Source: Amylibacter sp. IMCC11727 (GTDB lineage: Bacteria; Pseudomonadota; Alphaproteobacteria; Rhodobacterales; Rhodobacteraceae). Taken from it: DNA of 64,000 nucleotides. Numbering within the stretch: position 1 is the first letter of the stretch; each line of letters begins with the position of its first letter. The notes beneath the pieces are model-generated. The model was not told where the DNA came from. It worked only from the letters and a program-made list of their open reading frames with translations, and did not search any database. Positions 8,875-17,423 of the stretch are shown piece after piece. Location of the stretch: NCBI RefSeq assembly GCF_029854195.1, contig NZ_CP122960.1, positions 3,354,001 through 3,418,000 on the forward strand, given 5' to 3'. Both the position numbers and the translations under genes were made by a program.

Positions 8875-10203
8875 ATGGCCATCACGTATCTTAAAACCGC
8901 CCGCAGCGCCGAAGCCCGCGCAGACGACGATGCAAAAACACGCGCAATTGTGGAAAGCACGCTGAAACAGATTGAAACAGGGGGTGATGCCGCCGTGCGC
9001 GAATTGTCGGAAAAATTCGACAATTATTCTCCTGCGTCTTTCAAACTGTCCCAAGATGAAATCGACGCATTGATTGACTCCCTGACAGACCGTGAATTGG
9101 CCGACATCAAATTCGCCCAGCAAAACGTGCGCGATTTCGCCCAAGCCCAGCGCGACAGCATGCTCGATATCGAAGTTGAGCCGATGCCTGGTGTGATCTT
9201 GGGGCACAAAAACATCCCCGTGCAATCCGTTGGCTGTTACGTGCCAGGCGGTAAATTTCCGATGGTCGCCTCTGCCCACATGTCCGTCGCCACCGCCTCC
9301 GTGGCAGGTGTGCCGCGTATCATCGCCTGCACGCCACCGTTTCAGGGCAAACCCAACGCAGCCGTCATCGCCGCCATGCACTTGGGCGGCGCACATGAAA
9401 TTTACGTCATGGGCGGCATTCAGGCCATTGGCGCAATGGCCCTTGGCACCGAATCCATCGACCCCGTGCACATGCTCGTCGGCCCAGGCAACGCCTTTGT
9501 CGCCGAAGCCAAACGCCAGTTGTTTGGCCGCGTGGGCATCGACCTGTTCGCAGGCCCAACCGAAACCATGGTTATCGCGGATGACACCGTGGATGGCGAA
9601 CTCTGCGCGACCGATCTGCTCGGCCAAGCCGAACACGGCTACAACTCCCCCGCAGTCCTGCTGACCAACTCGCAAAAGCTGGCGGATGACACATTGGCTG
9701 AAATCGACCGCATCCTGAAAATCCTGCCCACCGCCGACACGGCGTCTGTGTCTTGGGAAGAATACGGCGAAGTGATCCTCTGTGACACTTACGATGAAAT
9801 GCTTGCCGTTGCGGACGATATCGCATCTGAACACGTCCAAGTCATGACCGACCGCGATGACTGGTTCCTTGAAAACATGACCTGCTATGGCGCCCTCTTC
9901 CTCGGCCCACGTACGAACGTATCAAACGGCGACAAAGTGATCGGCACCAACCACACCTTGCCCACCAAAAAGGCAGGCCGCTACACGGGTGGTCTCTGGG
10001 TTGGCAAGTACCTCAAAACCCACAGCTACCAGAAAATCACCACGGACGAGGCTGCAACCCTCATGGGCGAATACGGCTCGCGGCTGTGCATGCTCGAAGG
10101 GTTCGTCGGCCACGCCGAACAGTGCAACGTGCGTGTGCGCCGTTACGGTGGCATCAATGTGCCTTATGGCGAGGGCGCGCCCTACCGCGACGCCGCTGAA
10201 TAA
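8875..10203 (+). CDS. Catabolic histidinol-dehydrogenase-like oxidoreductase (HpsN-related family)
   Basis: NAD- and zinc-dependent alcohol dehydrogenase of the HisD superfamily, 442 residues. VPGGKFPMVASAHM, VGPGNAFVAEAKRQLFG and DLFAGPTE form the core; zinc-ligand candidates are Gln and His in GQAEHGYNSP, a later Asp, and His in FVGHAEQ. No his gene is present. It sits in a catabolic operon, as does the sulfopropanediol dehydrogenase HpsN of roseobacters, so I infer two-step oxidation of an imported polyol-like compound rather than histidine synthesis. Its C-terminal region differs from HpsN as I remember it, so the substrate is probably different. Start set at MAITYL (8875), just after the NTF2 gene; the open frame upstream overlaps that gene. 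Confidence 0.8.
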   Translation: MAITYLKTARSAEARADDDAKTRAIVESTLKQIETGGDAAVRELSEKFDNYSPASFKLSQDEIDALIDSLTDRELADIKFAQQNVRDFAQAQRDSMLDIEVEPMPGVILGHKNIPVQSVGCYVPGGKFPMVASAHMSVATASVAGVPRIIACTPPFQGKPNAAVIAAMHLGGAHEIYVMGGIQAIGAMALGTESIDPVHMLVGPGNAFVAEAKRQLFGRVGIDLFAGPTETMVIADDTVDGELCATDLLGQAEHGYNSPAVLLTNSQKLADDTLAEIDRILKILPTADTASVSWEEYGEVILCDTYDEMLAVADDIASEHVQVMTDRDDWFLENMTCYGALFLGPRTNVSNGDKVIGTNHTLPTKKAGRYTGGLWVGKYLKTHSYQKITTDEAATLMGEYGSRLCMLEGFVGHAEQCNVRVRRYGGINVPYGEGAPYRDAAE

Positions 10204-10883
10204 TGACCAGACGCGCCCCAAAATCCATGTGGTCGCTTGAGACCTTGGGGCGTGTCCGCCTGTCGCGCCACTTCTTCATGCGTGATTTTTTCTATTCCGA
10301 AATCTCCGCCTTCCACGGCATCCCCAACATCCCCGATGATCCCGACACCATGATCGAAGCGGGCCGTGGTCTTGCACAAAACCTGCTCGATCCTTTGGTG
10401 GAAACCTTTGGTCCGCTGGCGATCCGATCTGGCTACCGCTCGCCAACGCTGAACCAATACGGCAACGACAACAAACTCAACTGCTCCCACAACCGCGCGA
10501 ACAAAGCCCAACGTCTGTGGGATTACCGCGATGACAACGGTCATATCGGGGCCTGTGTGTCCGTGGTCATTCCGTGGTTTGCCGATCAATACGGCGATCA
10601 CCCAAATCCCAAACGGGATTGGCGCGATCTGGCATGGTGGATGCACGATCACATCCCCTATTCCGCCATCTGGTTTTTCCCGAAACTCGCCTGCTTTAAC
10701 CTCACGTGGTCTCCTGCCCCATTGCGCACCATATCCAGCTATGTCGCGCCACGTGGCATGTTGCTCAAGGCAGGCGACTCGCCATCCGAAACCGCCGAAC
10801 AGCGTCAAAACCGCTACGCCGATTTCCCGCCATTCCGCGCGATCCACTACCCCAAATCGCCTGACACCTGGTCCCCCGCATGA
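10203..10883 (+). CDS. Peptidase M15-like protein of unknown function
   Basis: A 226-residue protein without signal peptide. The first half has the layout of M15A/DD-peptidase-like domains: LSRHFFMRDFFYSEIS, then LLDPLVETFGPLAIRSGYRSPTLN and a His in NCSHNRANKA. The usual SxHxxGxAxD metal motif is not intact and the second metal histidine is not evident, so a peptidase role in this cytoplasmic setting is doubtful. It overlaps the HisD-like stop by 1 nt (TAATG) and the next NTF2 gene by 4 nt (ATGA), so it is made together with them. I do not recognise a characterised member. Confidence 0.6.
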   Translation: MTRRAPKSMWSLETLGRVRLSRHFFMRDFFYSEISAFHGIPNIPDDPDTMIEAGRGLAQNLLDPLVETFGPLAIRSGYRSPTLNQYGNDNKLNCSHNRANKAQRLWDYRDDNGHIGACVSVVIPWFADQYGDHPNPKRDWRDLAWWMHDHIPYSAIWFFPKLACFNLTWSPAPLRTISSYVAPRGMLLKAGDSPSETAEQRQNRYADFPPFRAIHYPKSPDTWSPA

Positions 10884-11899
10884 CAGATCCCACGGCAAAA
10901 TATCGCGAAGCCCTCTATCACTGCGATCCCGCAACGGCGCGCGCCGAACTGGTGTCCGCTAGTGCGGAAGATGCAAAAATGCGCCTCAGCTATCCGTTTG
11001 AAACTATGGACGGCCCCGCCGCATTTTTCGACGCCGCTCTCGTCCCGCTCAGCCAAGCAATCCCAGACCTAGAGCGCCGTGACACCATCCACACCCAAGG
11101 CACCTGCCAAAACGGTCACGTCTGGGTCGGCCTCTGTGGGTACTACACAGGCACTTTCCTACACCCGTTCCTCGATATCCCACCAACGGGCCGCATGGCC
11201 CACATGCGCTTTCACGAATTCTATCGCGTTGAAGCAGGCAAAATCGTCGAAATGCAAGCGATCTGGGACATTCCCGAACTGATGATGCAAGCAGGTGCTT
11301 GGCCCATGGCCCCGAGCCTTGGCCGCGAATGGCTCGCACCCGCACCTGCCACCCAAGACGGGCTCAACCGCTCTGCATCAACTTCAGATCAAAACGCGGC
11401 AAACTGCCAGATCGTGATCGACATGCTCGAACATATGATCAAACACCCCTCCCAAGGTGGCCCCGAAGTGATGGAGCTGGACCGCTTCTGGCACAGACAC
11501 TTCTCTTGGTACGGCCCCGCTGGTATCGGCACAGGGCGTGGCGCATCGGGGTTTCGCGACATCCACCAAATCCCCTTCCTCGCCGCCATGCCCGACCGTG
11601 GCCAGTATGAAGATGAAATCACCCACCACTTCTTTGCTGACGGTCCTTATGTGGCGGTCACAGGCTGGCCTAATATGGCGCAATCCGTGCTGAACGATGG
11701 CTGGATGGGAATCGCCCCATCGGGCAAGAAAATCACCATGCGCAGCCTTGATTTCTGGCGCATCGAAAACGGGCTCATTCGGGAAAACTGGGTGCTCGTC
11801 GACATCCTTTCCGTATATGCACAGCTCGGCGTTGACGTACTGGCCCGCATGCGCGAATTCAACAAGATGAAACCACCCTACCAAGGACGCACACCATGA
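10880..11899 (+). CDS. Tandem NTF2/SnoaL-like protein
   Basis: A 339-residue protein with two NTF2-fold domains, roughly residues 1-150 and 175-320. The first ends with HEFYRVEAGKIVEMQAIWD; the second ends with LDFWRIENGLIRENWVLVDI, nearly the same as the single-domain protein at 8325-8852. Such double-domain forms may act as intramolecular dimers. The start overlaps the M15-like gene (ATGA) and the stop overlaps the SDR gene (ATGA). The reaction is unknown; the family includes predicted ester cyclases, hydratases and isomerases. Confidence 0.75.
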   Translation: MTDPTAKYREALYHCDPATARAELVSASAEDAKMRLSYPFETMDGPAAFFDAALVPLSQAIPDLERRDTIHTQGTCQNGHVWVGLCGYYTGTFLHPFLDIPPTGRMAHMRFHEFYRVEAGKIVEMQAIWDIPELMMQAGAWPMAPSLGREWLAPAPATQDGLNRSASTSDQNAANCQIVIDMLEHMIKHPSQGGPEVMELDRFWHRHFSWYGPAGIGTGRGASGFRDIHQIPFLAAMPDRGQYEDEITHHFFADGPYVAVTGWPNMAQSVLNDGWMGIAPSGKKITMRSLDFWRIENGLIRENWVLVDILSVYAQLGVDVLARMREFNKMKPPYQGRTP

Positions 11900-12660
11900 C
11901 CCTGCCCCGCACACCCTCCTTCCGTCTTGATGGCAAACGCGCTCTTGTCACAGGTGGCACATCTGGCATCGGCCTTGGCTGTGCTGTGTCGCTGGCTGAA
12001 TACGGCGCACACGTTACCCTCGCAGCACGCAATGTGGACCGCATGAAAGACGCCGCCGAAGAAATGCGCGCCAACGGCTGGTCCGTTGATACTATGGCCA
12101 TGGACGTGGCTGACATCGCCGCCATGCAGGCCAAAATCGCCGAAGCGGACACATTTGACATTTGCGTCAACTCCGCTGGCTATGCCCGTCACGCGCCAGC
12201 GGTGGACACCACCGAAGATGACTTTGACGCGATGACCGACCTCAACGCCAAGGGCGCATATTTCCTTGCACAGTCCATCGCCAAAGGCCTGATTGCGGCG
12301 AAAAAACCGGGCTCCATCATCCAGATCACCAGCCAAATGGCACATGTTGGCGGCCAAGAACGCGCCGTTTACTGCGGCTCCAAACACGCGGTCGAAGGCT
12401 ACACCAAGGCGCAAGCCATCGAATGGGGCCCCCACGGCATCCGCGTTAATACCATCTGCCCCACCTTCGTGCGTACACCGCTCACCGAACAAACCTTCAA
12501 ACGCCCCGAACTCGTGGCCTGGATCGAAGACAAAATCAAATTGGGGCGCATCGGCGAAGTCGAAGACATCATGGGCGCCACCCTGTTTCTTGCTTCCGAT
12601 GCCTCTGCCCTTATCACAGGCACGCACATCCTCGTGGACGGAGGCTGGACAGCCGACTGA
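11896..12660 (+). CDS. Short-chain dehydrogenase/reductase (SDR)
   Basis: Classical SDR oxidoreductase of 254 residues. The NAD(P)-binding motif TGGTSGIG is at 19-26, NSAG near 92-95, catalytic Ser146, Tyr159 and Lys163 (YCGSK). The C-terminal DASALITGTHILVDGGW is typical of polyol or 3-hydroxyacid dehydrogenases. It closes the plus-strand operon that starts with the ABC ATPase or the NTF2 gene; a hairpin terminator follows at 12693-12712. Presumably it catalyses another oxidation or reduction step in the same pathway as the HisD-like enzyme. Confidence 0.9.
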   Translation: MTLPRTPSFRLDGKRALVTGGTSGIGLGCAVSLAEYGAHVTLAARNVDRMKDAAEEMRANGWSVDTMAMDVADIAAMQAKIAEADTFDICVNSAGYARHAPAVDTTEDDFDAMTDLNAKGAYFLAQSIAKGLIAAKKPGSIIQITSQMAHVGGQERAVYCGSKHAVEGYTKAQAIEWGPHGIRVNTICPTFVRTPLTEQTFKRPELVAWIEDKIKLGRIGEVEDIMGATLFLASDASALITGTHILVDGGWTAD

Positions 12661-12692
12661 TGCAAACCCAAGCGAGCATAGCAACACAAAAA

Positions 12693-12712
12693 GCCGCCCC
12701 AATTCGGGCGGC
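12693..12712 (+). terminator. Rho-independent terminator after SDR gene
   Basis: GCCGCCC (12693-12699) pairs with GGGCGGC (12706-12712) across a 6-base loop; the run ACTTTGCGTTTCTTTT follows. It separates the SDR operon from the LacI gene, which therefore probably has its own promoter or depends on read-through. Confidence 0.7.
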
Positions 12713-12759
12713 ACTTTGCGTTTCTTTTGTCCAAAAATACTCAAAACAGGCCGCCGCAC

Positions 12760-13773
12760 ATGCCCAACGATAAGGTAACATCCCTCGACGTTGCCAAACG
12801 GGCAGGCGTTTCCCAATCTGCGGTTTCCCGCGTGTTCACCAAAGGCGCGTCCGCCAGCCAGAAAACCGTGGATAAGGTGAAAAAAGCCGCCGAAGAACTT
12901 GGGTATCGCCCGAACGTCCTCGCACGCTCGTTGATCACAGGCCGCTCGCGCATCATCGGCCTCGTGGTCGCGTATCTCGACAACTACTTCTACCCAGAAG
13001 CACTCGAAAAACTCTCAAACGCGCTTCAATCTCGCGGCTACCATGTAATGGTTTTCATGGCCTCCAACACCACGGAAAACATCGAAAGCATCGTGGCGGA
13101 CATGCTCGATTACCAAGTAGACGGCATCGTCGCGGCCTCTGTGTCCATGTCTTCAAACCTCGCGGATCGCTGTGCCACGGCAGGCATCCCGCTGGTGTTT
13201 TTCAACCGCTCGCAAGCGGGCGAAGGCTTGTCCTGCGTTACGTCAGACAATTTCGCAGGTGGCCAAAAAGTTGCCGCCTTCCTAGCCACGCACAAACCCA
13301 ACCGCATTGGCTACATCGCAGGATGGGAAGGCGCATCGACCCAGCGCGACCGCGAAGCAGGTTTCACCGCTGGCCTGACCGCCGCTGGCCTGTCGATCCA
13401 GTCGCGCACCATTGGCAATTTTCACACAGATCAAGCCCGCCAAGCCGCCATCGAAATGTTTTCCAAACCCGATCACCCAGATGCGGTGTTTGTGGCCAAC
13501 GATCACATGGCCTTTGCCGTGATGGATGTGCTGCGCTCTGACCTTGCTAAACATGTGCCCGATGATGTGAAACTCGTCGGCTTTGATGATGTGCCCCCCG
13601 CTGCCTGGCCAGCCTATGATCTTACGACTGTGCGCCAACGGGCCAACCAAATGGTCGATGAAACCGTCAATCTGCTGATGGAAACCATCGAAGACGGCAC
13701 CCCGAAACCCAGAACAATCGAAATTGACGGACCGCTAATCATTCGCGGCTCCGCGCCAGACCCAAAAGGATAA
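12760..13773 (+). CDS. LacI-family transcriptional regulator
   Basis: DNA-binding repressor of 337 residues. The N-terminal helix-turn-helix is SLDVAKRAGVSQSAVSRVF and the hinge ELGYRPNVLARSL has the Leu that intercalates at a central CpG. A periplasmic-binding-protein-like effector domain fills the rest. I start it at ATG 12760 (MPNDKVTS); an in-frame TTG at 12727 lies within the terminator tail. It stands in the middle of the 7-21 kb catabolic region, and the two palindromes at 7117-7136 and 21049-21066 have the CpG-centred form expected for its operators. The inducer is unknown, perhaps a pathway substrate or intermediate. Confidence 0.9.
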   Translation: MPNDKVTSLDVAKRAGVSQSAVSRVFTKGASASQKTVDKVKKAAEELGYRPNVLARSLITGRSRIIGLVVAYLDNYFYPEALEKLSNALQSRGYHVMVFMASNTTENIESIVADMLDYQVDGIVAASVSMSSNLADRCATAGIPLVFFNRSQAGEGLSCVTSDNFAGGQKVAAFLATHKPNRIGYIAGWEGASTQRDREAGFTAGLTAAGLSIQSRTIGNFHTDQARQAAIEMFSKPDHPDAVFVANDHMAFAVMDVLRSDLAKHVPDDVKLVGFDDVPPAAWPAYDLTTVRQRANQMVDETVNLLMETIEDGTPKPRTIEIDGPLIIRGSAPDPKG

Positions 13774-13776
13774 GAC

Positions 13777-14754
13777 ATGCGTGGATTTGACAACCGCTGG
13801 AAAGATTTCCCCGACTACATCATCGGCATCACCAAAGAAATCTGGGAAGATCGCGGCCTTGCGACCCTGCACGATTATTACGCACCCGACATTCCCGTAC
13901 GCTCGCCCGCGTCTATGGTGATTGGCAACCAAGATGTGATCGCGGCCACAATGGCTACGCTCGCAGAGTTTCCCGACCGCACGCTTTACGGCGAAGACGT
14001 GATTTGGAGCGGCACACCAGAAGACGGCATGTTGTCTTCGCACCGTCTGCATTCCACCGCCACGCACACTGGCGACGGGGCCTACGGCAAAGCAACGGGC
14101 AAACGCCTGCAATACCGCATCATCGCGGACTGCCATGCCATCAACAACCAGATCAATGATGAATGGCTGATCCGCGATCAGGGCGCCATCGTGCGCCAAA
14201 TGGGCTGGGACCCTGCTGATTATGCGCGGGATTCCATTGCACGCGAAGGTGGGCCAGAAAACTGCGTGCAGCCGTTCACACCTGCAATCGACCAACCTGG
14301 CCCTTACAAAGGCCGCGGCAATGACAACGAATGGGGCCAAAAATACGCGGACATTCTGACCCGCATCATGGGCGCGGATCTTGCTGTTATTCCCGCCGAA
14401 TACGACCGCGCCTGCCAGTTGGAATACGCGGGCGGACGCTCTGGCCTGTCCCACGGCGACGCCGATAGATTCTGGACCTCCCTGCGGTCCTCCTTCCCCA
14501 ACGCCAAATTCACCATCGAACATCAGATTGGCCGTGATGACCCGATGATGCCGCCCCGTGCTGCCATCCGTTGGGGCCTACACGGCAAACACGAAGGCTG
14601 GGGCGCGTTTGGCACCCCCACTGGGGCCGAGGTTTACATCATGGGCGCAAGCCATGCGGAATTCGGCCCTTGGGGCCTGCGCCGTGAATACACGCTGTTT
14701 GACGAAACCGCCGTCTGGAAACAAATCATCCTTGCGACAGGAGCCGTTGAGTGA
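13777..14754 (+). CDS. Tandem NTF2-like protein, paralogue A
   Basis: A 325-residue protein with two predicted NTF2-fold halves (about 1-150 and 185-320), close to its downstream neighbour. Shared blocks include NYIIGITKEIWEDRG-type sequence near residue 15-30, AEFPDR and GEDVIWSG around residues 65-80, and IGRDDPMMPPRAAIRW in the second half. It starts 3 nt after the LacI stop. Function unknown; the aromatic- and His-rich conserved patches suggest a small-molecule pocket. The duplication next door implies related substrates or a heteromeric enzyme. Confidence 0.7.
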   Translation: MRGFDNRWKDFPDYIIGITKEIWEDRGLATLHDYYAPDIPVRSPASMVIGNQDVIAATMATLAEFPDRTLYGEDVIWSGTPEDGMLSSHRLHSTATHTGDGAYGKATGKRLQYRIIADCHAINNQINDEWLIRDQGAIVRQMGWDPADYARDSIAREGGPENCVQPFTPAIDQPGPYKGRGNDNEWGQKYADILTRIMGADLAVIPAEYDRACQLEYAGGRSGLSHGDADRFWTSLRSSFPNAKFTIEHQIGRDDPMMPPRAAIRWGLHGKHEGWGAFGTPTGAEVYIMGASHAEFGPWGLRREYTLFDETAVWKQIILATGAVE

Positions 14755-15713
14755 CCGAAGCCTTCACGGGATTTTCGCAGCGATGGGCGGATTTCCCTAA
14801 CTACATCATCGGCATCACCAAAGAGATTTGGGAAGATCGCGGGATCGCGACTCTGCATGATTATTATGCCGATGATGTGGTCATGCGCTTCCCCTCGGGC
14901 ATCCTGCACGGCAATCAAACGGTCATAAATGGCACTATGGCGACCATTGCCGAGTTCCCAGATCGCGTGCTCTTAGCCGAAGACGTCATTTGGTCAGGCG
15001 ACGCAGAAACGGGTTACCTCTCCTCTCACCGTGTGCGCACCACTGGCACACACACGGGGCATGGCGCATTTGGCGCCCCAACAGGCAAACAGTTCTACAT
15101 CCGCGTGATCGCCGATTGCGCGGCCAAGTCCGACACCATCTATGATGAATGGCTGGTGCGCGATTACGGCGGCATGGCGCGACAACTGGGCCTTGATCCC
15201 CAACAAATCGCACGAGTTCAAGTCGGCGATGGAACCCGCCCATTTACCCCCGCAGATGACGTGGATGGCGGCTATCACGGCACAGGCAACACCAATGAAT
15301 GGGGCGCAAAATACGCCGATATTCTGCACCGCATCATGGCCGCCGATCTTGCCGTTATCCCGCGCGAATATGACCGCGCCTGCCATTTGCACCACGCTGG
15401 CGCGCGCGATGGTCTTTCCCACGTTGACGCGGACACATACTGGACCGCCCTGCGCTCATCTTTCCCCTCGGCCACTTTCGCAATCCACCACCAAATCGGC
15501 CGCGATGACCCAATGATGCCACCCCGCGCCGCAATCCGCTGGTCCCTCACGGGCAAACACGATGGCTGGGGCATGTTTGGCCCACCCACAGGCGCACCCG
15601 TCCACGTGATGGGCATATCCCACGCCGAATTCGGCCCATGGGGCCTGCGCCACGAAACCACGCTTTACGACGAAGTGTCGATCTGGAAACAGATAGCACT
15701 GCACACGGGGTAA
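14751..15713 (+). CDS. Tandem NTF2-like protein, paralogue B
   Basis: A 320-residue close paralogue of the gene just upstream, well conserved along the whole length by eye. It starts with GTG at 14751, overlapping the previous stop by 4 nt, with GGAG a few bases before. Conserved blocks are NYIIGITKEIWEDRGIATLH, AEDVIWSG, YDEWLVRD and QIGRDDPMMPPRAAIRW. Translational coupling with paralogue A suggests equal production, as for a heterocomplex. Activity unknown. Confidence 0.7.
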   Translation: MTEAFTGFSQRWADFPNYIIGITKEIWEDRGIATLHDYYADDVVMRFPSGILHGNQTVINGTMATIAEFPDRVLLAEDVIWSGDAETGYLSSHRVRTTGTHTGHGAFGAPTGKQFYIRVIADCAAKSDTIYDEWLVRDYGGMARQLGLDPQQIARVQVGDGTRPFTPADDVDGGYHGTGNTNEWGAKYADILHRIMAADLAVIPREYDRACHLHHAGARDGLSHVDADTYWTALRSSFPSATFAIHHQIGRDDPMMPPRAAIRWSLTGKHDGWGMFGPPTGAPVHVMGISHAEFGPWGLRHETTLYDEVSIWKQIALHTG

Positions 15714-15715
15714 TT

Positions 15716-16360
15716 ATGGACACATACAACACACATCTGTTCGGGCAGGCAGCGCTGGAGTTGCAACACAAGATCGGCAAGCGCGATCAATTTGCCAAAG
15801 TCTACGCCAACCGCTGGACCGATGGCATCACGGATCGCTTCAAAGAATTCATCGCCAATTGCACCACCATGTATATCGCCAGCACCGTTGAAAACGGCTG
15901 GCCCTATGTGCAACATCGCGGCGGCCCCCGTGGGTTTTTGAAAGTGATCGAGCAAGACACACTCGGCTTTGCCGATTACCACGGTAATCAGCAATTCATC
16001 ACCCAAGGCAATCTTCAAACCAACGACCGCGTGTCACTGATCCTGATGGACTACGCGGCCAAAGCCCGCATCAAAATGATCGGCCATGCCACCATGATCG
16101 ACGCAAGCGAAGACCCCGATCTTGCCGCCGAACTCCACGTGGACGGTGAAGGCCCCGTCGAACGCCTCACTACAATCAAGGTCACCGCTCTCGATGTGAA
16201 TTGCCCCAAATACATCACCCAACGGTTCGACGAGGGTGAAATCCAAACCATGCTCGGCCCGCGCATTTCTGAACTCGACCGTCAGGTCGGTGTTCTTGCG
16301 GATCGGCTCAAAGAACTCGGCGAAGACCCCGCCGCATTATTGAAAAAGGAAACACCATGA
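15716..16360 (+). CDS. PNPOx-like FMN-binding flavoprotein
   Basis: A 214-residue protein of the pyridoxamine-phosphate-oxidase-like split-barrel family, probably binding FMN or F420. Recognisable blocks are FIANCTTMYIASTVENGWPYVQHRGGPRGF and GFADYHGNQQFITQGNL, the strand arrangement that carries the flavin phosphate. It is not the vitamin B6 enzyme PdxH, whose motifs are missing; members of this subgroup are general reductases or oxidases of unknown substrate. Start at MDTYNTH (15716), 3 nt after the preceding stop; the upstream extension of the frame lies inside paralogue B. It overlaps the cupin gene by 4 nt. Confidence 0.8.
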   Translation: MDTYNTHLFGQAALELQHKIGKRDQFAKVYANRWTDGITDRFKEFIANCTTMYIASTVENGWPYVQHRGGPRGFLKVIEQDTLGFADYHGNQQFITQGNLQTNDRVSLILMDYAAKARIKMIGHATMIDASEDPDLAAELHVDGEGPVERLTTIKVTALDVNCPKYITQRFDEGEIQTMLGPRISELDRQVGVLADRLKELGEDPAALLKKETP

Positions 16361-17322
16361 CCCCAGCAGAAATGGAAGCCCGCATCGTGCGCTACGGCGA
16401 CCTGCGCCCCTGTAAAACCGCCTTTATCGACGCCCACACACCGGGGTCCGATCAAAAGGAAAACTTTACCATCATCGGTGGCGGCGTATCCGAATCTGCC
16501 GACCAACACGTCCACATTGCCGACACACCAGGGTTCAACATCGGGGCCGCGGGGCAACCACCCAAATGCCGCAATTCCCTGCACACCCACCGCACCGCCG
16601 AAGTGTTCTTCGTGCTCAAAGGAACATGGCGTTTCTTCTGGGGCCGCTGGGGCGATGCAGGCGAAGTCACCTTGCAAGAAGGCGACATCTTTAACATCCC
16701 CACCCACATGTTCCGTGGCTTTGAAAACATCGGCACCGACTACGGCATGATCATGGCCATCCTTGGCGGCGATGATGCAGGCGGCGGCGTTGTCTGGGCC
16801 CCTCAGGTCATTGAAGACGCCAAAGACCACGGCCTCGTCCTTGGCGACAACGGCAAACTCTACGACACCAAAAAGGGCGAAAGCCTGTCCCAAGGCGTGT
16901 CCCCGATGCCCGTCCTAGACGCCGAAGCACTCAAAGAGTTCCCAGAACCCACCACAACCGAAGTTGTCCCGCATTATGTGGCCCGCTACTGGGATATGAT
17001 GGCCCTGTCCGACAAACAGCCCTGCGATGTCATCGGTCCTAACGGCATGCTGCGCGACCGCCCCGGGTTTGACGTGGAATTTCTGTCTCGCTCATCCATC
17101 AGCAGCGACAGCTACTCCCACGCAGACCACGAGGTCTTGATGCCCATGCGTGGTCACTGGCGCCTCACTTGGGATGGCGGAACCACTGCGCTCAACCCCG
17201 GCGACACCGCTGCGATCCCACCCAACGTGGCCCACAGCCTAGAACCCGCCATGACAGGCGAAGCCAGCCTGTTCCGCGTGCGCAGCAACGAAGACCCCGC
17301 AGGCCGCACAATGGCACTTTGA
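16357..17322 (+). CDS. Double-cupin protein
   Basis: A 321-residue bicupin. Cupin 1 has HTHRTAEVFFVLKGTWRF (His, His, Glu metal ligands, near residues 74-91) and GDIFNIPTHMFRGFEN. Cupin 2 has HADHEVLMPMRGHWRL and GDTAAIPPNVAHSLE. Both metal sites look complete, so it may be a metal-dependent isomerase, lyase or dioxygenase acting on a sugar acid or aromatic compound. It is the last of four tightly packed genes (NTF2 A, NTF2 B, flavoprotein, cupin), and there is a 100-bp gap before the Hsp70-like gene. Confidence 0.8.
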   Translation: MTPAEMEARIVRYGDLRPCKTAFIDAHTPGSDQKENFTIIGGGVSESADQHVHIADTPGFNIGAAGQPPKCRNSLHTHRTAEVFFVLKGTWRFFWGRWGDAGEVTLQEGDIFNIPTHMFRGFENIGTDYGMIMAILGGDDAGGGVVWAPQVIEDAKDHGLVLGDNGKLYDTKKGESLSQGVSPMPVLDAEALKEFPEPTTTEVVPHYVARYWDMMALSDKQPCDVIGPNGMLRDRPGFDVEFLSRSSISSDSYSHADHEVLMPMRGHWRLTWDGGTTALNPGDTAAIPPNVAHSLEPAMTGEASLFRVRSNEDPAGRTMAL

Positions 17323-17423
17323 GTTCAAATCGCCTCAGCCTCGCGCTGGGGCGATACCCTCTTGCCAGCATCCATCCCTTCGCCTACACCGACGCTCCCC
17401 ATTCCACAGTCCGAGTCGTCGTC

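Noticed and set aside
8875..10203. Annotation as biosynthetic histidinol dehydrogenase (hisD)
   Set aside because: No histidine gene is nearby and the neighbours are catabolic; family members such as HpsN have other substrates.
12727..12759. Longer LacI protein starting at TTG 12727
   Set aside because: The segment lies in the terminator tail and does not resemble LacI N-termini; ATG 12760 gives a normal start.
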